NCBI RefSeq assembly: GCF_025318105.1
Contig: NZ_JAOANI010000002.1
Span: 1 to 64,000, forward strand
Direction: 5' to 3'
Length of the DNA: 64,000 nt
From: Venatoribacter pacificus
Lineage (GTDB): Bacteria; Pseudomonadota; Gammaproteobacteria; Pseudomonadales; Oceanobacteraceae
Both the position numbers and the translations under genes were made by a program. Every line of letters starts with the position of its first letter. Position 1 is the first letter of the stretch. The notes under the pieces are model-generated. The model was not told where the DNA came from. It did no database searches and saw only the letters and a program-made list of their open reading frames with translations. Positions 40,443-49,686 of the stretch are shown piece by piece.

Positions 40443-41585
40443 TTACTGCGGCTCAGGATCAACCCGCAGGTCACGCGGAATCGGCATATCCGGCTTACGC
40501 TCCGGTTTAGGACCACGACCTTTAACGTACAGATCCATCTGGTAAATGTATGCCAGCACCTGAGCCACCGCGACATACAAACCTTCCGGAATTTCTTCAC
40601 CAATTTTGCCGTGGGTGTACAACGCACGCGCCAGAGGTGGCGCCTGCATTTGTGCCACGTTATTTTCTTTAGCAATTTCGCGGATTTTCATCGCGACCTG
40701 ATCAGAGCCTTTTGCTACCAGAGTCGGTGCCCGCATCAATTCAGACTCGTAACGCAGGGCCACGGCAAAATGCGTCGGGTTAGTAATGACCACATCCGCC
40801 GTCGGCACATCAGCCATCATGCGCCGTTGTGATGCTTCGCGCTGCAGCTGACGGATTCGACCTTTGACCTCAGGACGCCCTTCGCTCTCTTTGTATTCGT
40901 CTTTAATTTCCTGCATGGTCATACGCAGTTTTTTGGTATGACTGTATATCTGCCACGGCACGTCAATAATGGCGATGACGGCAGTCGATAAACACAGAAA
41001 AATGACGCTCCAGATAATAATATGAACAGCACCACGGACAGCTGGCTCGGTGTCTTTATGCTGCAGCAACATGGCATCTTCAAAATAAGCGTTCAGCACC
41101 AGCCAGGCCACCAGTCCCACCACCAGCACTTTGGCCCAGGATTTCAGCAACTCCACCAGAGAATTGGCCGAGAACATGCGTTTCAGACCACTGAACGGAT
41201 TCAGACGGTTCATTTTCGGTGCCAGCGCTTTAGTCGAAAAGATCCAGCCACCAACCCCTAGCGGACCAAGAAGCGCGGCAAATAAAACCAACAACAACCA
41301 GGGTGCAAGAGCCAGAGTCGCCTGCCACAGAGAGGCACCCAGGTGAGCATACATAATGCTCTGATCAAAGGCGGCATCACGCTCAAGGGCAAAACTGAAA
41401 CGGGCAATATGATTCACGTGCTCAGCCATCCACGGCCCGAATGCCAGCAGGCCCAGGGCCCCCAGCAACAATACCATGGTGGTGTTTAATTCTTTTGAAC
41501 GGGGAGTCTGGCCCTCTTCACGCGCTTTTTCTAACCTTCGCGCGGTGGGCTCTTCACTTTTTTCCTGACCGGAATCTTCCGCCAT
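40443..41585 (-). CDS. flhB: Flagellar type III export switch protein FlhB
   Basis: A 380-residue membrane protein with four transmembrane helices (about 35-53, 90-112, 148-170, 188-210) and a cytosolic domain that cleaves itself at Asn-Pro of NPTH (269-272), switching export from rod/hook to filament substrates. The N-terminal GQEKSEEPTARRLEKAREEG is typical. It is the last gene of fliLMNOPQR-flhB and lies two bases after fliR. Confidence 0.96.
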   Translation of the reverse strand: MAEDSGQEKSEEPTARRLEKAREEGQTPRSKELNTTMVLLLGALGLLAFGPWMAEHVNHIARFSFALERDAAFDQSIMYAHLGASLWQATLALAPWLLLVLFAALLGPLGVGGWIFSTKALAPKMNRLNPFSGLKRMFSANSLVELLKSWAKVLVVGLVAWLVLNAYFEDAMLLQHKDTEPAVRGAVHIIIWSVIFLCLSTAVIAIIDVPWQIYSHTKKLRMTMQEIKDEYKESEGRPEVKGRIRQLQREASQRRMMADVPTADVVITNPTHFAVALRYESELMRAPTLVAKGSDQVAMKIREIAKENNVAQMQAPPLARALYTHGKIGEEIPEGLYVAVAQVLAYIYQMDLYVKGRGPKPERKPDMPIPRDLRVDPEPQ

Positions 41586-41586
41586 A

Positions 41587-42366
41587 TCAGGTCATCTCCG
41601 TCAGTTTTTTGATGAATTCAAACAAGGTATCCATGTAGCCTTGAAAACTTTGTGCCATCTCTCCCATGCTCAGCCACAAAATAAATAAACCAACAATCAT
41701 CGTTACCGGAAAACCCAGCGCAAAAATATTCAGCTGTGGTGCTGCACGGGTCATAACCCCAAAAGCGAGGTTAACGATGAGCAAGGCGGTCATCGCCGGC
41801 AATGAGATAACCAGCGCTGCGGCAAACATCCAGCCACTCCATGTGACGACTAAGCCCAATTCTTTTTGGGTCCAGCCATCAAAGCCTATCGGCATGGTAT
41901 AAAAACTGTCGATCAGTATTTCGATAAGTACCAGGTGACCATTTAATGACAGAAACACCAGACTGATCATAAATAATAACCATTGACTGATCACAACCAC
42001 CGATGCACCTTGTGACGGATCAACCGTTGTCGCAATACCCAAACCGGTTTGCATCGCTATCAGCTGCCCGGCAATCACAAACACCTGCGTCAGCAATTCC
42101 ACGACAAAACCAAGAAGAATGCCGATCAGAAGTTGCTGCAGAATAATAATCAGGGAAGCCAGTGAGAGTGCGTCTACTTTGACAAAAGGAGGCAGTACAG
42201 GAACCACCACCAACGTAATGGTAACCGCCAGAATCAGCCGAATACGTTGCGATACCATACGGGTACCGATCAACGGCATAACCATCAGCAAACCGGAAAT
42301 CCGGGCGAAGGGATAAATATACCGGCTTACCCAGTGACTGACTTCCAGAGCATCCAGTTCCAGCAC
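41587..42366 (-). CDS. fliR: Flagellar export apparatus protein FliR
   Basis: A 259-residue integral membrane protein with six hydrophobic segments; part of the FliP-FliQ-FliR export gate. It shows the family's YIYPFARISGLLMVMPLIGTR opening and the LLLVNLAFGVMTRAAPQLNIFALGFPV-type segment near residue 205 (here beginning LLIVNLAFG). It lies between fliQ and flhB with only one to three bases between genes. Confidence 0.94.
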   Translation of the reverse strand: MLELDALEVSHWVSRYIYPFARISGLLMVMPLIGTRMVSQRIRLILAVTITLVVVPVLPPFVKVDALSLASLIIILQQLLIGILLGFVVELLTQVFVIAGQLIAMQTGLGIATTVDPSQGASVVVISQWLLFMISLVFLSLNGHLVLIEILIDSFYTMPIGFDGWTQKELGLVVTWSGWMFAAALVISLPAMTALLIVNLAFGVMTRAAPQLNIFALGFPVTMIVGLFILWLSMGEMAQSFQGYMDTLFEFIKKLTEMT

Positions 42367-42369
42367 AAG

Positions 42370-42639
42370 TTATCCGATAATAAAGGGAATGTTGGTATAA
42401 ATTTCTTTAGTAAAGTCGATCACCGCATTTACCGCCCAGGGGCCAAACGCAATAATCGCCAGCAGGGTCACCACCAGACGCGGAAGAAAGCTCAGAGTCT
42501 GTTCGTTGATCTGTGTCGCCGCCTGAAAGGTACTGACCACCAGCCCCACAATCAGACTGGGAATAATCATCGCCATAACAATAGCCAGCACCAGATAAAG
42601 AGCGTGCGTGAATAAATCGCCAATTTCTGATGGTGTCAT
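42370..42639 (-). CDS. fliQ: Flagellar export apparatus protein FliQ
   Basis: An 89-residue protein with two transmembrane helices (about 17-38 and 50-72), the usual size of FliQ. The conserved VGLVVSTFQAATQINEQTL links the helices and LPRLVVTLLAIIAFGPW follows. It packs around FliP and FliR in the export gate. Confidence 0.95.
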   Translation of the reverse strand: MTPSEIGDLFTHALYLVLAIVMAMIIPSLIVGLVVSTFQAATQINEQTLSFLPRLVVTLLAIIAFGPWAVNAVIDFTKEIYTNIPFIIG

Positions 42640-42647
42640 GGTACCCC

Positions 42648-43418
42648 CTAAAGTGTTCCGAAGCTGTTTGCCATCGTACCCATAATCAATACCCAGCCAT
42701 CAATCAGTACAAACAACATAATCTTGAATGGCAGCGAAATAATAATGGGTGACAACATCATCATACCCATCGCCATCAGGATACTGGCCACGACTAAATC
42801 AATAATCAAAAAGGGAATAAAGATCAGAAAACCAATTTGAAAAGCTGTTTTCAGCTCACTGGTAATAAAAGCCGGAATCAGAATATGAATCGGTGTTTGC
42901 TCCGGCCCGGCAATATCATCACGACCACTGATGCGCATAAACATTTGCAGATCGTTTTCTCTGGTCTGCATCAACATAAACTCGTGCAATGGTTTGATCG
43001 CACGCTCGGCAGCTTCCAATGGTGTGATGGTTTCAGCCAGATATGGCTGTACAGCTTCGGCATTGATCGTGCGGAAAATGGGCATCATGATAAAAATTGT
43101 CAAAAACAACGATAACCCCAGCAACACCTGATTGGATGGTGTCTGCTGCAAACCAATGGCCTGACGCAGGATGGCCATCACCACAATAATACGGGTAAAT
43201 GATGTCATCATAATCAGCAACGATGGCAACACCGACAGCATGGTCATGATGGCGAGAATCTGGATAGTAACGCTGTATTCGCCGCCACTGTCGGTCGATT
43301 TATAAACGACTGCCGGAATTCCAAGGTAAGATGGCTGCGGGTCAGCCGCCATACTCAACAGCGGCAACAGCAACATGCCGCCACCCATCAATATTTTTAT
43401 TATTGTGTGTATCTTCAT
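42648..43418 (-). CDS. fliP: Flagellar export apparatus protein FliP
   Basis: A 256-residue protein with a cleavable signal sequence (to about residue 24, MAADPQPS) and four transmembrane helices. Signature segments are MTSFTRIIVVMAILRQAIGLQQTPSNQVL and LIPAFITSELKTAFQIGFLIFIPFLIIDLVV (shown here in part). FliP forms the core pentamer of the export gate. It overlaps fliO by ATGA. Confidence 0.95.
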   Translation of the reverse strand: MKIHTIIKILMGGGMLLLPLLSMAADPQPSYLGIPAVVYKSTDSGGEYSVTIQILAIMTMLSVLPSLLIMMTSFTRIIVVMAILRQAIGLQQTPSNQVLLGLSLFLTIFIMMPIFRTINAEAVQPYLAETITPLEAAERAIKPLHEFMLMQTRENDLQMFMRISGRDDIAGPEQTPIHILIPAFITSELKTAFQIGFLIFIPFLIIDLVVASILMAMGMMMLSPIIISLPFKIMLFVLIDGWVLIMGTMANSFGTL

Positions 43419-43834
43419 GAACGTATCGCTTTTTTCAGCAGATCCTGAAAACTGACGGTATTACCACTCTCAGCAAGCGGTAGTGGTTCATCCAGTTCAG
43501 CGAGCGTCGTGATTTGCTGAGGAGTAATCCCCACCAGCAGCTGTTTGCTGCCAACCTGGATAACCGCAATTTTTTCCTTCATACCCAGAGGTAAAACCGC
43601 GACCATCTTCAGTTTGCCGTTGTTTCCTATCAAGCGCTGTCCCTGGGTTTTATTCACCAGCCAGGCCAGCAATAAAATAATGCCAATAATCAACAGCAGG
43701 AAAATAACCACCTTGCCGACCGACGATAAGGGATCAGGACCGGCTGGCAAGGCCGCCTCGGCGATAGACAGCGGACTGATCAACCATACCGCCAGCACAC
43801 TGAATGTTTTAACGCAGGCGTTGAATACGTTCAC
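43415..43834 (-). CDS. fliO: Flagellar assembly protein FliO
   Basis: A 139-residue protein with an N-terminal signal-like helix, one transmembrane segment (about 41-60, VVIFLLLIIGIILLLAWLV) and a small cytosolic domain (LKMVAVLPLGMKEKIAVIQVGSKQLLVG in outline, the FliO core). FliO assists FliP assembly. Its first 26 bases overlap the end of fliN. The family is poorly conserved, but position and topology support the call. Confidence 0.9.
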   Translation of the reverse strand: MNVFNACVKTFSVLAVWLISPLSIAEAALPAGPDPLSSVGKVVIFLLLIIGIILLLAWLVNKTQGQRLIGNNGKLKMVAVLPLGMKEKIAVIQVGSKQLLVGITPQQITTLAELDEPLPLAESGNTVSFQDLLKKAIRS

Positions 43835-44330
43835 TCTGGCTCACCACATCCGTCAGGCGGATACCAAATTTATCGTTAACCATCACGACTTCGCCGTGGG
43901 CAATCAAGGTACCGTTTACCATCACATCCAGCGGTTCACCCGCCAGACGATCCAGCTCCACAACGGAACCTTGGTTTAATTGCAATAAATTCCGGATCGG
44001 GATTTGCGTCGCACCGACTTCCATCGAGATGCGCACCGGAATATCAAGAATGACGTCTAATTCCGGACCTATGCCGTTATTTTCACTGGGTTTGCCTTCA
44101 TCGTGCAGCTCATCGAGTTCAACCTGACGAATGTCAGCGCCAGCTGCAATGGCATCGTCATCACCGTCCAGCTCACCCGCTTCTTCCATAGCAGCGGCCC
44201 ATTCATCAGCCAGCCCGGCTTCATCCTCACCTGCATCGGTGACTCCGGCAGCCACTTCATTGGCCAGTGAATCTGCATCCAGCCCGGATGACTCTTCGTC
44301 CGGCAGGTCTTTATCGTTTTCATCACTCAT
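43809..44330 (-). CDS. fliN: Flagellar motor switch protein FliN
   Basis: A 173-residue C-ring protein. The C-terminal SpoA domain (about 90-170) has DVILDIPVRISMEVG, IRNLLQLNQGSVVELDRLAGEPLDV and GEVVMVNDKFGIRLTDVV-type segments. The first 85 residues form an acidic, disordered extension, longer than in E. coli FliN but usual in Pseudomonas-like bacteria. Located between fliM and fliO. Confidence 0.95.
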   Translation of the reverse strand: MSDENDKDLPDEESSGLDADSLANEVAAGVTDAGEDEAGLADEWAAAMEEAGELDGDDDAIAAGADIRQVELDELHDEGKPSENNGIGPELDVILDIPVRISMEVGATQIPIRNLLQLNQGSVVELDRLAGEPLDVMVNGTLIAHGEVVMVNDKFGIRLTDVVSQSERIQRLR

Positions 44331-44342
44331 ATTTCTCTCCTG

Positions 44343-45311
44343 TCAGCGCCGTCTGCTTTTGAGCTGATCAATAATTTTGACCGCTAAATTCTCATCGGAG
44401 ATGCCCATTTTCCCGCGGAAAATCGGTACTCCATTGGCTTGCAAAATAAATTCTTCCGGTAGATCGACGGGAATAACATCACCGGCTTTCAGTGCGGCAA
44501 CTTCACGCAATGTGATATAGCGATCAACCAGAGTTCCATGTATCGGGACGCGAGCATCAAGAATATCTTCACGCAATGACTGCAACCAACGTTCGTCAAC
44601 ATCGTCTACATCACTTTGCACACCGGCATCCAGTACTTCTCGGATCGGTTCAATCATGGAATAGGGAATGGTCAGATGAAGGTCGCCGCCGCCGCCATCC
44701 AGTTCAATATGAAATGTACTGACAACCACCACTTCGCTGGGGCTTACAATATTGGCCATCGCCGGGTTGACTTCTGAGCCTACGTATTCAAATTCAAGTT
44801 TCATCACCGGGCCCCAGGCCTCAATCATGTCATTGAACATCTGACTCAAAACCAACTGCACCACACGGACTTCCGTCGGTGTAAATTCGCGGCCTTCAAT
44901 TTTTGCATGACGGCCGTCACCGCCAAAGAAGTTGTCCACCAGCTTAAACACCAGCTTGGCATCCATAATAAATAATGCTGTTCCGCGCAACGGACGCATT
45001 TTTACAAGATTAAGACTGGTCGGTACGTATAAGGTATGCACGTACTCACCAAACTTCATAATTTGTACGCCGCCGGATGCAACATCCGCACTGCGACGTA
45101 AAAAATTAAACATGCTGATACGGGTATAGCGTGCAAAGCGTTCGTTAATCATTTCCAGTGTTGGCATACGACCGCGCACAATGCGGTCGTTACTGGTCAG
45201 GTCGTAGGCCTTGACTCCCGCCGCATCAATGTCGTCTTCCGGCTCAATATCGCCTTCATCAACACCATGCAATAACGCATCAATTTCATCTTGCGACAGT
45301 AAATCTTGCAC
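44343..45311 (-). CDS. fliM: Flagellar motor switch protein FliM
   Basis: A 322-residue C-ring protein. The N-terminal LLSQDEIDALLHGV binds CheY-P; the middle domain carries the GGxG-type contact with FliG (FFGGDGRHAKIEGREFTPTE), and the C-terminal SpoA domain pairs with FliN. Length and order (fliL-fliM-fliN) are typical. Confidence 0.96.
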   Translation of the reverse strand: MQDLLSQDEIDALLHGVDEGDIEPEDDIDAAGVKAYDLTSNDRIVRGRMPTLEMINERFARYTRISMFNFLRRSADVASGGVQIMKFGEYVHTLYVPTSLNLVKMRPLRGTALFIMDAKLVFKLVDNFFGGDGRHAKIEGREFTPTEVRVVQLVLSQMFNDMIEAWGPVMKLEFEYVGSEVNPAMANIVSPSEVVVVSTFHIELDGGGGDLHLTIPYSMIEPIREVLDAGVQSDVDDVDERWLQSLREDILDARVPIHGTLVDRYITLREVAALKAGDVIPVDLPEEFILQANGVPIFRGKMGISDENLAVKIIDQLKSRRR

Positions 45312-45323
45312 GCTATGTGTCCC

Positions 45324-45860
45324 TTACTGCATTACAAAATTGGTGAATAAGAGAGCTTCTACACCCTCTATGCCTGATTCACGCTGTACAATCTGGCGAA
45401 TCTGCTGCAGCAATAAATCCTGCAACTCAACACGCCCTTCTGCGGTACGCAAGCGATCAAAATTCTGTTCGCCAATCACCCGGATAATGTCGTTACGAAT
45501 CATTGGTTCATGCAGGGTCAGGGCATCAACAACCGCCTGTTTGCGCGTCATCACGTCGATACTCACCTGTAAAAACCGTTGCCGCGAACCAACCTGAAAG
45601 CTGACCACAAATTCGGGCTTAAGAATCACATACTGGGCAGGTAACAATGGCTCTTCTTCAACCACTTCTGCCACGTCAGCGCTGGCCTCATCGGTGCTGC
45701 TGTCATCGCCGCTCACCAGAAACAACGTTGCTCCGACGGCCGCTGCAATTAATAACACCACACCGACAATAATCAGAATAAGCTTCTTCTTACTGCCTCC
45801 GGCCGGTGCTTCGCCTGTGGCATTGCCACCATCCAGTTTCAAATCTTGTTCTGCTGCCAT
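45324..45860 (-). CDS. fliL: Flagellar basal body-associated protein FliL
   Basis: A 178-residue single-pass inner-membrane protein: short cytosolic N-terminus, transmembrane helix (about 26-48, LILIIVGVVLLIAAAVGATL), an acidic linker and a periplasmic FliL domain (from about 73, ILKPEFVVSF) that encircles the stator. It ends VEALLFTNFVMQ, as usual. It is the first gene of the fliLMNOPQR-flhB operon, 32 bases after a perfect sigma-54 promoter. Confidence 0.94.
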   Translation of the reverse strand: MAAEQDLKLDGGNATGEAPAGGSKKKLILIIVGVVLLIAAAVGATLFLVSGDDSSTDEASADVAEVVEEEPLLPAQYVILKPEFVVSFQVGSRQRFLQVSIDVMTRKQAVVDALTLHEPMIRNDIIRVIGEQNFDRLRTAEGRVELQDLLLQQIRQIVQRESGIEGVEALLFTNFVMQ

Positions 45861-45891
45861 GTCGGAAAATCTCCCCAGTAGATGTCAATTT

Positions 45892-45907
45892 AGCAATAGC
45901 TGTGCCA
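45892..45907 (-). promoter_or_regulatory. Sigma-54 promoter of fliL (perfect consensus)
   Basis: Minus strand TGGCAC-AGCTA-TTGCT: GG (45906-45905), ten bases, GC (45894-45893). It matches the RpoN consensus TGGCAC-N5-TTGCW at every fixed position. The predicted start near 45881 is about 20 bases before the fliL ATG. Confidence 0.85.
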
Positions 45908-46049
45908 TAGATTTTCGTCAAAAATCCATCGCATTCCGGCCAATAACCGGTAAAAGCTGCTGTAAGTCTAGAAGGTTCTGCCACGGGTGCCGGAATTACG
46001 GCGATGTAAGAAGGGGTTCCCGGCAACGGTAATAACGGCAAAGAACAAA

Positions 46050-46075
46050 AGCCCGGCTGACAACGCCAGCCGGTT
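46050..46075 (-). terminator. Hairpin after fliK
   Basis: On the minus strand CCGGCTG and CAGCCGG pair around a 7-base loop, followed by GCTTTTGTTCTTT. It lies 50-80 bases after the fliK stop and would end the fliK transcript before the fliL promoter. Positions are accurate to a few bases. Confidence 0.55.
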
Positions 46076-46127
46076 AAGAAAGTTAAGGGCACTCAGTCCG
46101 TTCGTACGGCACTATGCATGAAACCCG

Positions 46128-47474
46128 TCAGGCAAAGGTATCCAGCAGATTATTGCTGCTCACCTGTGGCTGCGGCTTATTCTCTGCTGTCACATCCTCA
46201 GCAAACCAGTCATCGCCTGTTGTCTGTGACCCCTGGCCATCACCTGATTGACCGGAACTGCCGTCACCCTGACCACGCTCACTGACGTCAAAGCCGCTGA
46301 GCGTAATCCCCTGGGACGCAAGAGCATCACGTAAACGGTGTGCATTTGCTTCCAGAACATCGCGCACATGAGCATGCTGAGCCTGAACCTGTACACTGGC
46401 CTGATCCTGACTTATGTGTAATTTAATCTCCAGGCTACCGAGTTCGGGTGGGTCCAGCTGAATTCTGGCTTTCTGCACATCCTCCGCCACCATGGTCATT
46501 ATGCGCGCTCCAAGCGCGCCACCCCATTCACGACGATCCTGACCAAATTCGAGTTTGTCTTTACTGACTTGCAGACGCTGCGCCTGTAGTTCGGCATCGG
46601 TCAGAGTATCGCCGCTGCTGTCACTGACAAAACTGCTGGCATCACCACTGTCATCTGCACTGATGGCCGGAGCAACCGCGATCGTGGCAGAAGGGGTCAT
46701 AGCATTGGCCGCCGCTGGATTCTGCGCTGTCAGGGGTTGCTGCCCCTGCAGGCTCAGTCCCTGAGTGCCCGGGGCCAGTGTTCGTTCTTCACCGGGCAGC
46801 AGGAAGTCTGCGCCTTCCGCGCCTGACCCGGCGTCTTCAGGTGTAATCGCGGAATAAGCCGTCGTCAGCGTCTCAACTCCGGCACTCTTCGCCCTGTCAG
46901 GTTTTCCCTGCGCGGCGCTGGCCAATGGCGGCGGAACCGTGCCCTGCCTGATCAAATCATCCATCTGGCGCGCAGCGCCGTCAGCATCCGCGGTTTTTGT
47001 CAGTTCCGGCTGCACGGGTACAGAAAACAACATTAGCGCTGCAGCTGCTTCTGCATCCGGGTTGTCTGAGGTATCTGTTGTGTCGTCTTGTTCACCGGCC
47101 GCAACCGCCAGCGCTTTTAAATTTCCGGCCAATCCCTGCAGCGATGATGCGTCATCAGCTACCTGCGCCGCCATTTCCAGACCGATACCGATTTGTCCTA
47201 ACAGATCATTTACGTCTGCTGCTTCCTCCATCAGGACTGGCGGCATCGTAAGCGGCAAAGTCTGTTGCTCCGGCGGCAAAGTCTGTACGCCAGCAGTGCC
47301 TGGCAGCAATAAAGCACTCTGCCCTTGCGTATTACCCGGTAGCAACTGTGAAAGTAAGGATGAAAAACCACTGCTCTCTGTCTCGCCACCAAGACCAGAC
47401 AAGCCGCTGTCTGTGGTCATGCCAAGCGACAGCAGTATATTTGTTGCGTTGGACGTTGATCCCGTCGCGTTCAT
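46128..47474 (-). CDS. fliK: Flagellar hook-length control protein FliK
   Basis: A 448-residue secreted molecular ruler for the hook. The N-terminal two thirds are Gln/Ala/Ser-rich and disordered; the C-terminal conserved domain (about 315-420) contains MTMVAEDVQKARIQLDPPELG and SLEIKLHISQDQASVQVQAQH, with the LxPPELG core that is the hallmark of the family. A Gly/Ser-rich tail ends the protein. It is preceded by its own sigma-54-type promoter. Confidence 0.9.
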   Translation of the reverse strand: MNATGSTSNATNILLSLGMTTDSGLSGLGGETESSGFSSLLSQLLPGNTQGQSALLLPGTAGVQTLPPEQQTLPLTMPPVLMEEAADVNDLLGQIGIGLEMAAQVADDASSLQGLAGNLKALAVAAGEQDDTTDTSDNPDAEAAAALMLFSVPVQPELTKTADADGAARQMDDLIRQGTVPPPLASAAQGKPDRAKSAGVETLTTAYSAITPEDAGSGAEGADFLLPGEERTLAPGTQGLSLQGQQPLTAQNPAAANAMTPSATIAVAPAISADDSGDASSFVSDSSGDTLTDAELQAQRLQVSKDKLEFGQDRREWGGALGARIMTMVAEDVQKARIQLDPPELGSLEIKLHISQDQASVQVQAQHAHVRDVLEANAHRLRDALASQGITLSGFDVSERGQGDGSSGQSGDGQGSQTTGDDWFAEDVTAENKPQPQVSSNNLLDTFA

Positions 47475-47520
47475 TCCAATCTCCGTTACCGAGGCCCAAT
47501 AAGGCTTTACCCATAGCTAT

Positions 47521-47538
47521 AGGCAAAGCCCGGGCCAG
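47521..47538 (-). promoter_or_regulatory. Sigma-54 promoter of fliK
   Basis: Minus strand CTGG-CCCGGGCTTT-GCC: GG (47536-47535), ten bases, GC (47524-47523). TGGCCC matches five of six bases of TGGCAC and TTTGC the -12 core. The predicted start near 47511 lies about 37 bases before the fliK ATG. Confidence 0.6.
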
Positions 47539-47615
47539 ATTGCTGAGTGGAATAAAAAAAAGGGATCAATGTTTTAAGAAAGGTAGCTACGCACAAGGCG
47601 CAGCAACAAACAGAC

Positions 47616-47957
47616 CTACATCATATCCTGCAGCAGGATTTCGACGTTACGGTACTCCGCTTCAATAGCTGCAATCAGAGCATCGGCACCTGCCAGCTGC
47701 TCTTCCCGGCCAGCCATTTCCAACTGATAACACAGTTGTGCCAGTACATTGGCACTGACATTACTGCTGGCACCCTTGAAGCTGTGCGCAAGCTCTCGTA
47801 ACTGTTTGGCGTCCTGCTGCTGCAGGGCCTGCGAAAGCAATGGCATGCGCTGCCTTGAATCGTCAATATACACCCGCATCAGATCCGCAAATTCATCGTC
47901 CATAACTTCCCGAAGCATGTCCAGTGACTCAAGGTCAAAGTGCTCTGCCAGCGACAT
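47616..47957 (-). CDS. hptB: Hpt-domain phosphotransfer protein HptB
   Basis: A 113-residue phosphotransfer protein with the acceptor His58 in LAHSFKGASSNV and a four-helix-bundle pattern. In P. aeruginosa HptB takes phosphate from hybrid sensors such as RetS and passes it to HsbR, the response regulator-phosphatase encoded next to it, tuning motility, biofilm and small RNA levels. The two start codons ATGATG overlap the hsbR stop; GGGAGG fits the second (47957) best. The order hsbA-hsbR-hptB matches P. aeruginosa. Confidence 0.85.
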   Translation of the reverse strand: MSLAEHFDLESLDMLREVMDDEFADLMRVYIDDSRQRMPLLSQALQQQDAKQLRELAHSFKGASSNVSANVLAQLCYQLEMAGREEQLAGADALIAAIEAEYRNVEILLQDMM

Positions 47958-49675
47958 CATAGCCTCCCATCCAATATTTGCGGCCATCGTATCACTGCTT
48001 CAACGATATTGCCCCTGCCCTGATACTCCAGCGTTTCACAAATCTGACTGACCAGTGGAATGCCCCGGCCACAATACTGAGCGGAGGCCGACTCTTTCTG
48101 CTCTTCCAGAACCGGAGCAAAATTAAACCCCGGCCCACTGTCTTCAACCGTCAGAACCAGACGTCCGCTGCGACCGTCGCCGTGATGTTGCATATGAATA
48201 ATCACATAGCCTTCACTTAATCCCGCCAGCCGTGTCTCGCGCTCCTGGTAATATTGCATAAAACCGTCAGAAGAGCGTTTCAGCTCCGACTTCAGCCCCA
48301 GTACACCGTGCTCGAAGGCATTGGAGAATAATTCAGCCATAACCGTATACAACTGCCCGCCCATAACCCGCAACCCCGGAACCTCCATCATAATGTGGAT
48401 CATCAATGGTAAGGGGTTAAAGTGCCGCAGTGTTTCAGGGCCCAAATGATAGGACATCTGCCAGTCAATCGGGCCGGATAACGGCCCGGACGCCAGCTGC
48501 AAGGCAATATCTTCCAGCTCATCTTCTTCAATCATGCGCAGTTCCAGCAGCGTGGTATCGTCATCGCGTGCACTGTCGGCAATAAAGTCAGCAAGAGCGT
48601 GCTGAATATCGTCAAAAACATGCTGCGGATCGGAAGCCTGACTGAACACGTTACGTAAGCGTTCTTCACCAAACATTTCACCCGCCGGATTACGGGCTTC
48701 AATAATGCCATCGGACCAGACAAATAACCGATCACCATTACCCATCGGAAATTCTGTCAATGTATCACTGAACTGCTCATTACTGAGCACGCCAAGTGGT
48801 AAGTGAGTTGATTTCAGACTTTCGACAGCGCCGTTACCGCTACGCAGCATATAACAGTCAGGCACCCCACCCATCCAGACACTGGCGGTTTTACGGTCAA
48901 AGTTCAGATCAACCACCACCGCGCAACAGAAAAAACCAACCGGTAAAATGCCTTTCAGCTTGAGATTGATTTCCCGCAGGATATCGCGCAAAGCAAATCC
49001 TTTGGCGGTCATACCATAAAAAATTTCTGCCAATGGCATAGCCCCAATCGCTGCCGGTAAACCATGACCAGTAAAATCGCCCAGCAATACATGCATGCCG
49101 CCGGCCGGTTTACGCGCAGCGAGTAAGACATCGCCGTTAAAAACTGCCAGAGGTGAAAGCATATAGCGGATATTAGGAGCAGAAAGACAGCCAGCATGGG
49201 CGACGTTATCAAACACCGCTTTGGCTACATGCTGTTCGTGCAGAAGATGTTCATTATTGCTGGCGATGGTGTCGCGCTGGCGCTGCACCGTACGGTGCAT
49301 CTCGCGCATGCGATAAAATGAACTTATTTTTGCCTGCAGAATAATGTGATTATAAGGCTTGCTGAGAAAATCATCGCCGCCTGATTCGAGACAATCGGCA
49401 AGGCTTTGTGCGTCCGTAAGGGAAGTCAGAAAAATAACCGGGACAAAATCTTCACCGGCATCGGCTTTGATGCGGCGTGCAGCTTCGCGTCCGTCCATCA
49501 CCGGCATCATGACATCCATCAGGATGATATCCGGACGGTGCTGCTCAAAAGCATGAATGGCTTCCTGACCATTCTCTGCTTCCAGAACCTGATAGCCCTG
49601 ATTACGCACGATGCGCGACAGCACCATCCGGTCAATCTGATTATCATCCGCAATCAGAACTTTAATGGCATCCAT
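47957..49675 (-). CDS. hsbR: Response regulator/PP2C phosphatase/anti-sigma kinase HsbR
   Basis: A 572-residue three-domain protein. Receiver (1-120) with phospho-acceptor Asp54 (ILMDVMMPVMDG); coiled linker; SpoIIE/PP2C phosphatase (about 180-390) with GDFTGHGLPAAIGAMP and VWSDGIIEARN; and a C-terminal RsbW-like ATPase (about 410-565) with AELFSNAFEHGVLGL and VEDSGPGFN. It matches P. aeruginosa HsbR (571 residues), which, depending on phosphorylation by HptB, phosphorylates or dephosphorylates the STAS protein HsbA encoded just upstream. Confidence 0.9.
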   Translation of the reverse strand: MDAIKVLIADDNQIDRMVLSRIVRNQGYQVLEAENGQEAIHAFEQHRPDIILMDVMMPVMDGREAARRIKADAGEDFVPVIFLTSLTDAQSLADCLESGGDDFLSKPYNHIILQAKISSFYRMREMHRTVQRQRDTIASNNEHLLHEQHVAKAVFDNVAHAGCLSAPNIRYMLSPLAVFNGDVLLAARKPAGGMHVLLGDFTGHGLPAAIGAMPLAEIFYGMTAKGFALRDILREINLKLKGILPVGFFCCAVVVDLNFDRKTASVWMGGVPDCYMLRSGNGAVESLKSTHLPLGVLSNEQFSDTLTEFPMGNGDRLFVWSDGIIEARNPAGEMFGEERLRNVFSQASDPQHVFDDIQHALADFIADSARDDDTTLLELRMIEEDELEDIALQLASGPLSGPIDWQMSYHLGPETLRHFNPLPLMIHIMMEVPGLRVMGGQLYTVMAELFSNAFEHGVLGLKSELKRSSDGFMQYYQERETRLAGLSEGYVIIHMQHHGDGRSGRLVLTVEDSGPGFNFAPVLEEQKESASAQYCGRGIPLVSQICETLEYQGRGNIVEAVIRWPQILDGRL

Positions 49676-49686
49676 GCAATGTTTGC

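Noticed and set aside
46939..47502. A 187-codon plus-strand frame opposite fliK
   Set aside because: Shadow of the Ala/Gln/Ser-rich N-terminus of FliK.
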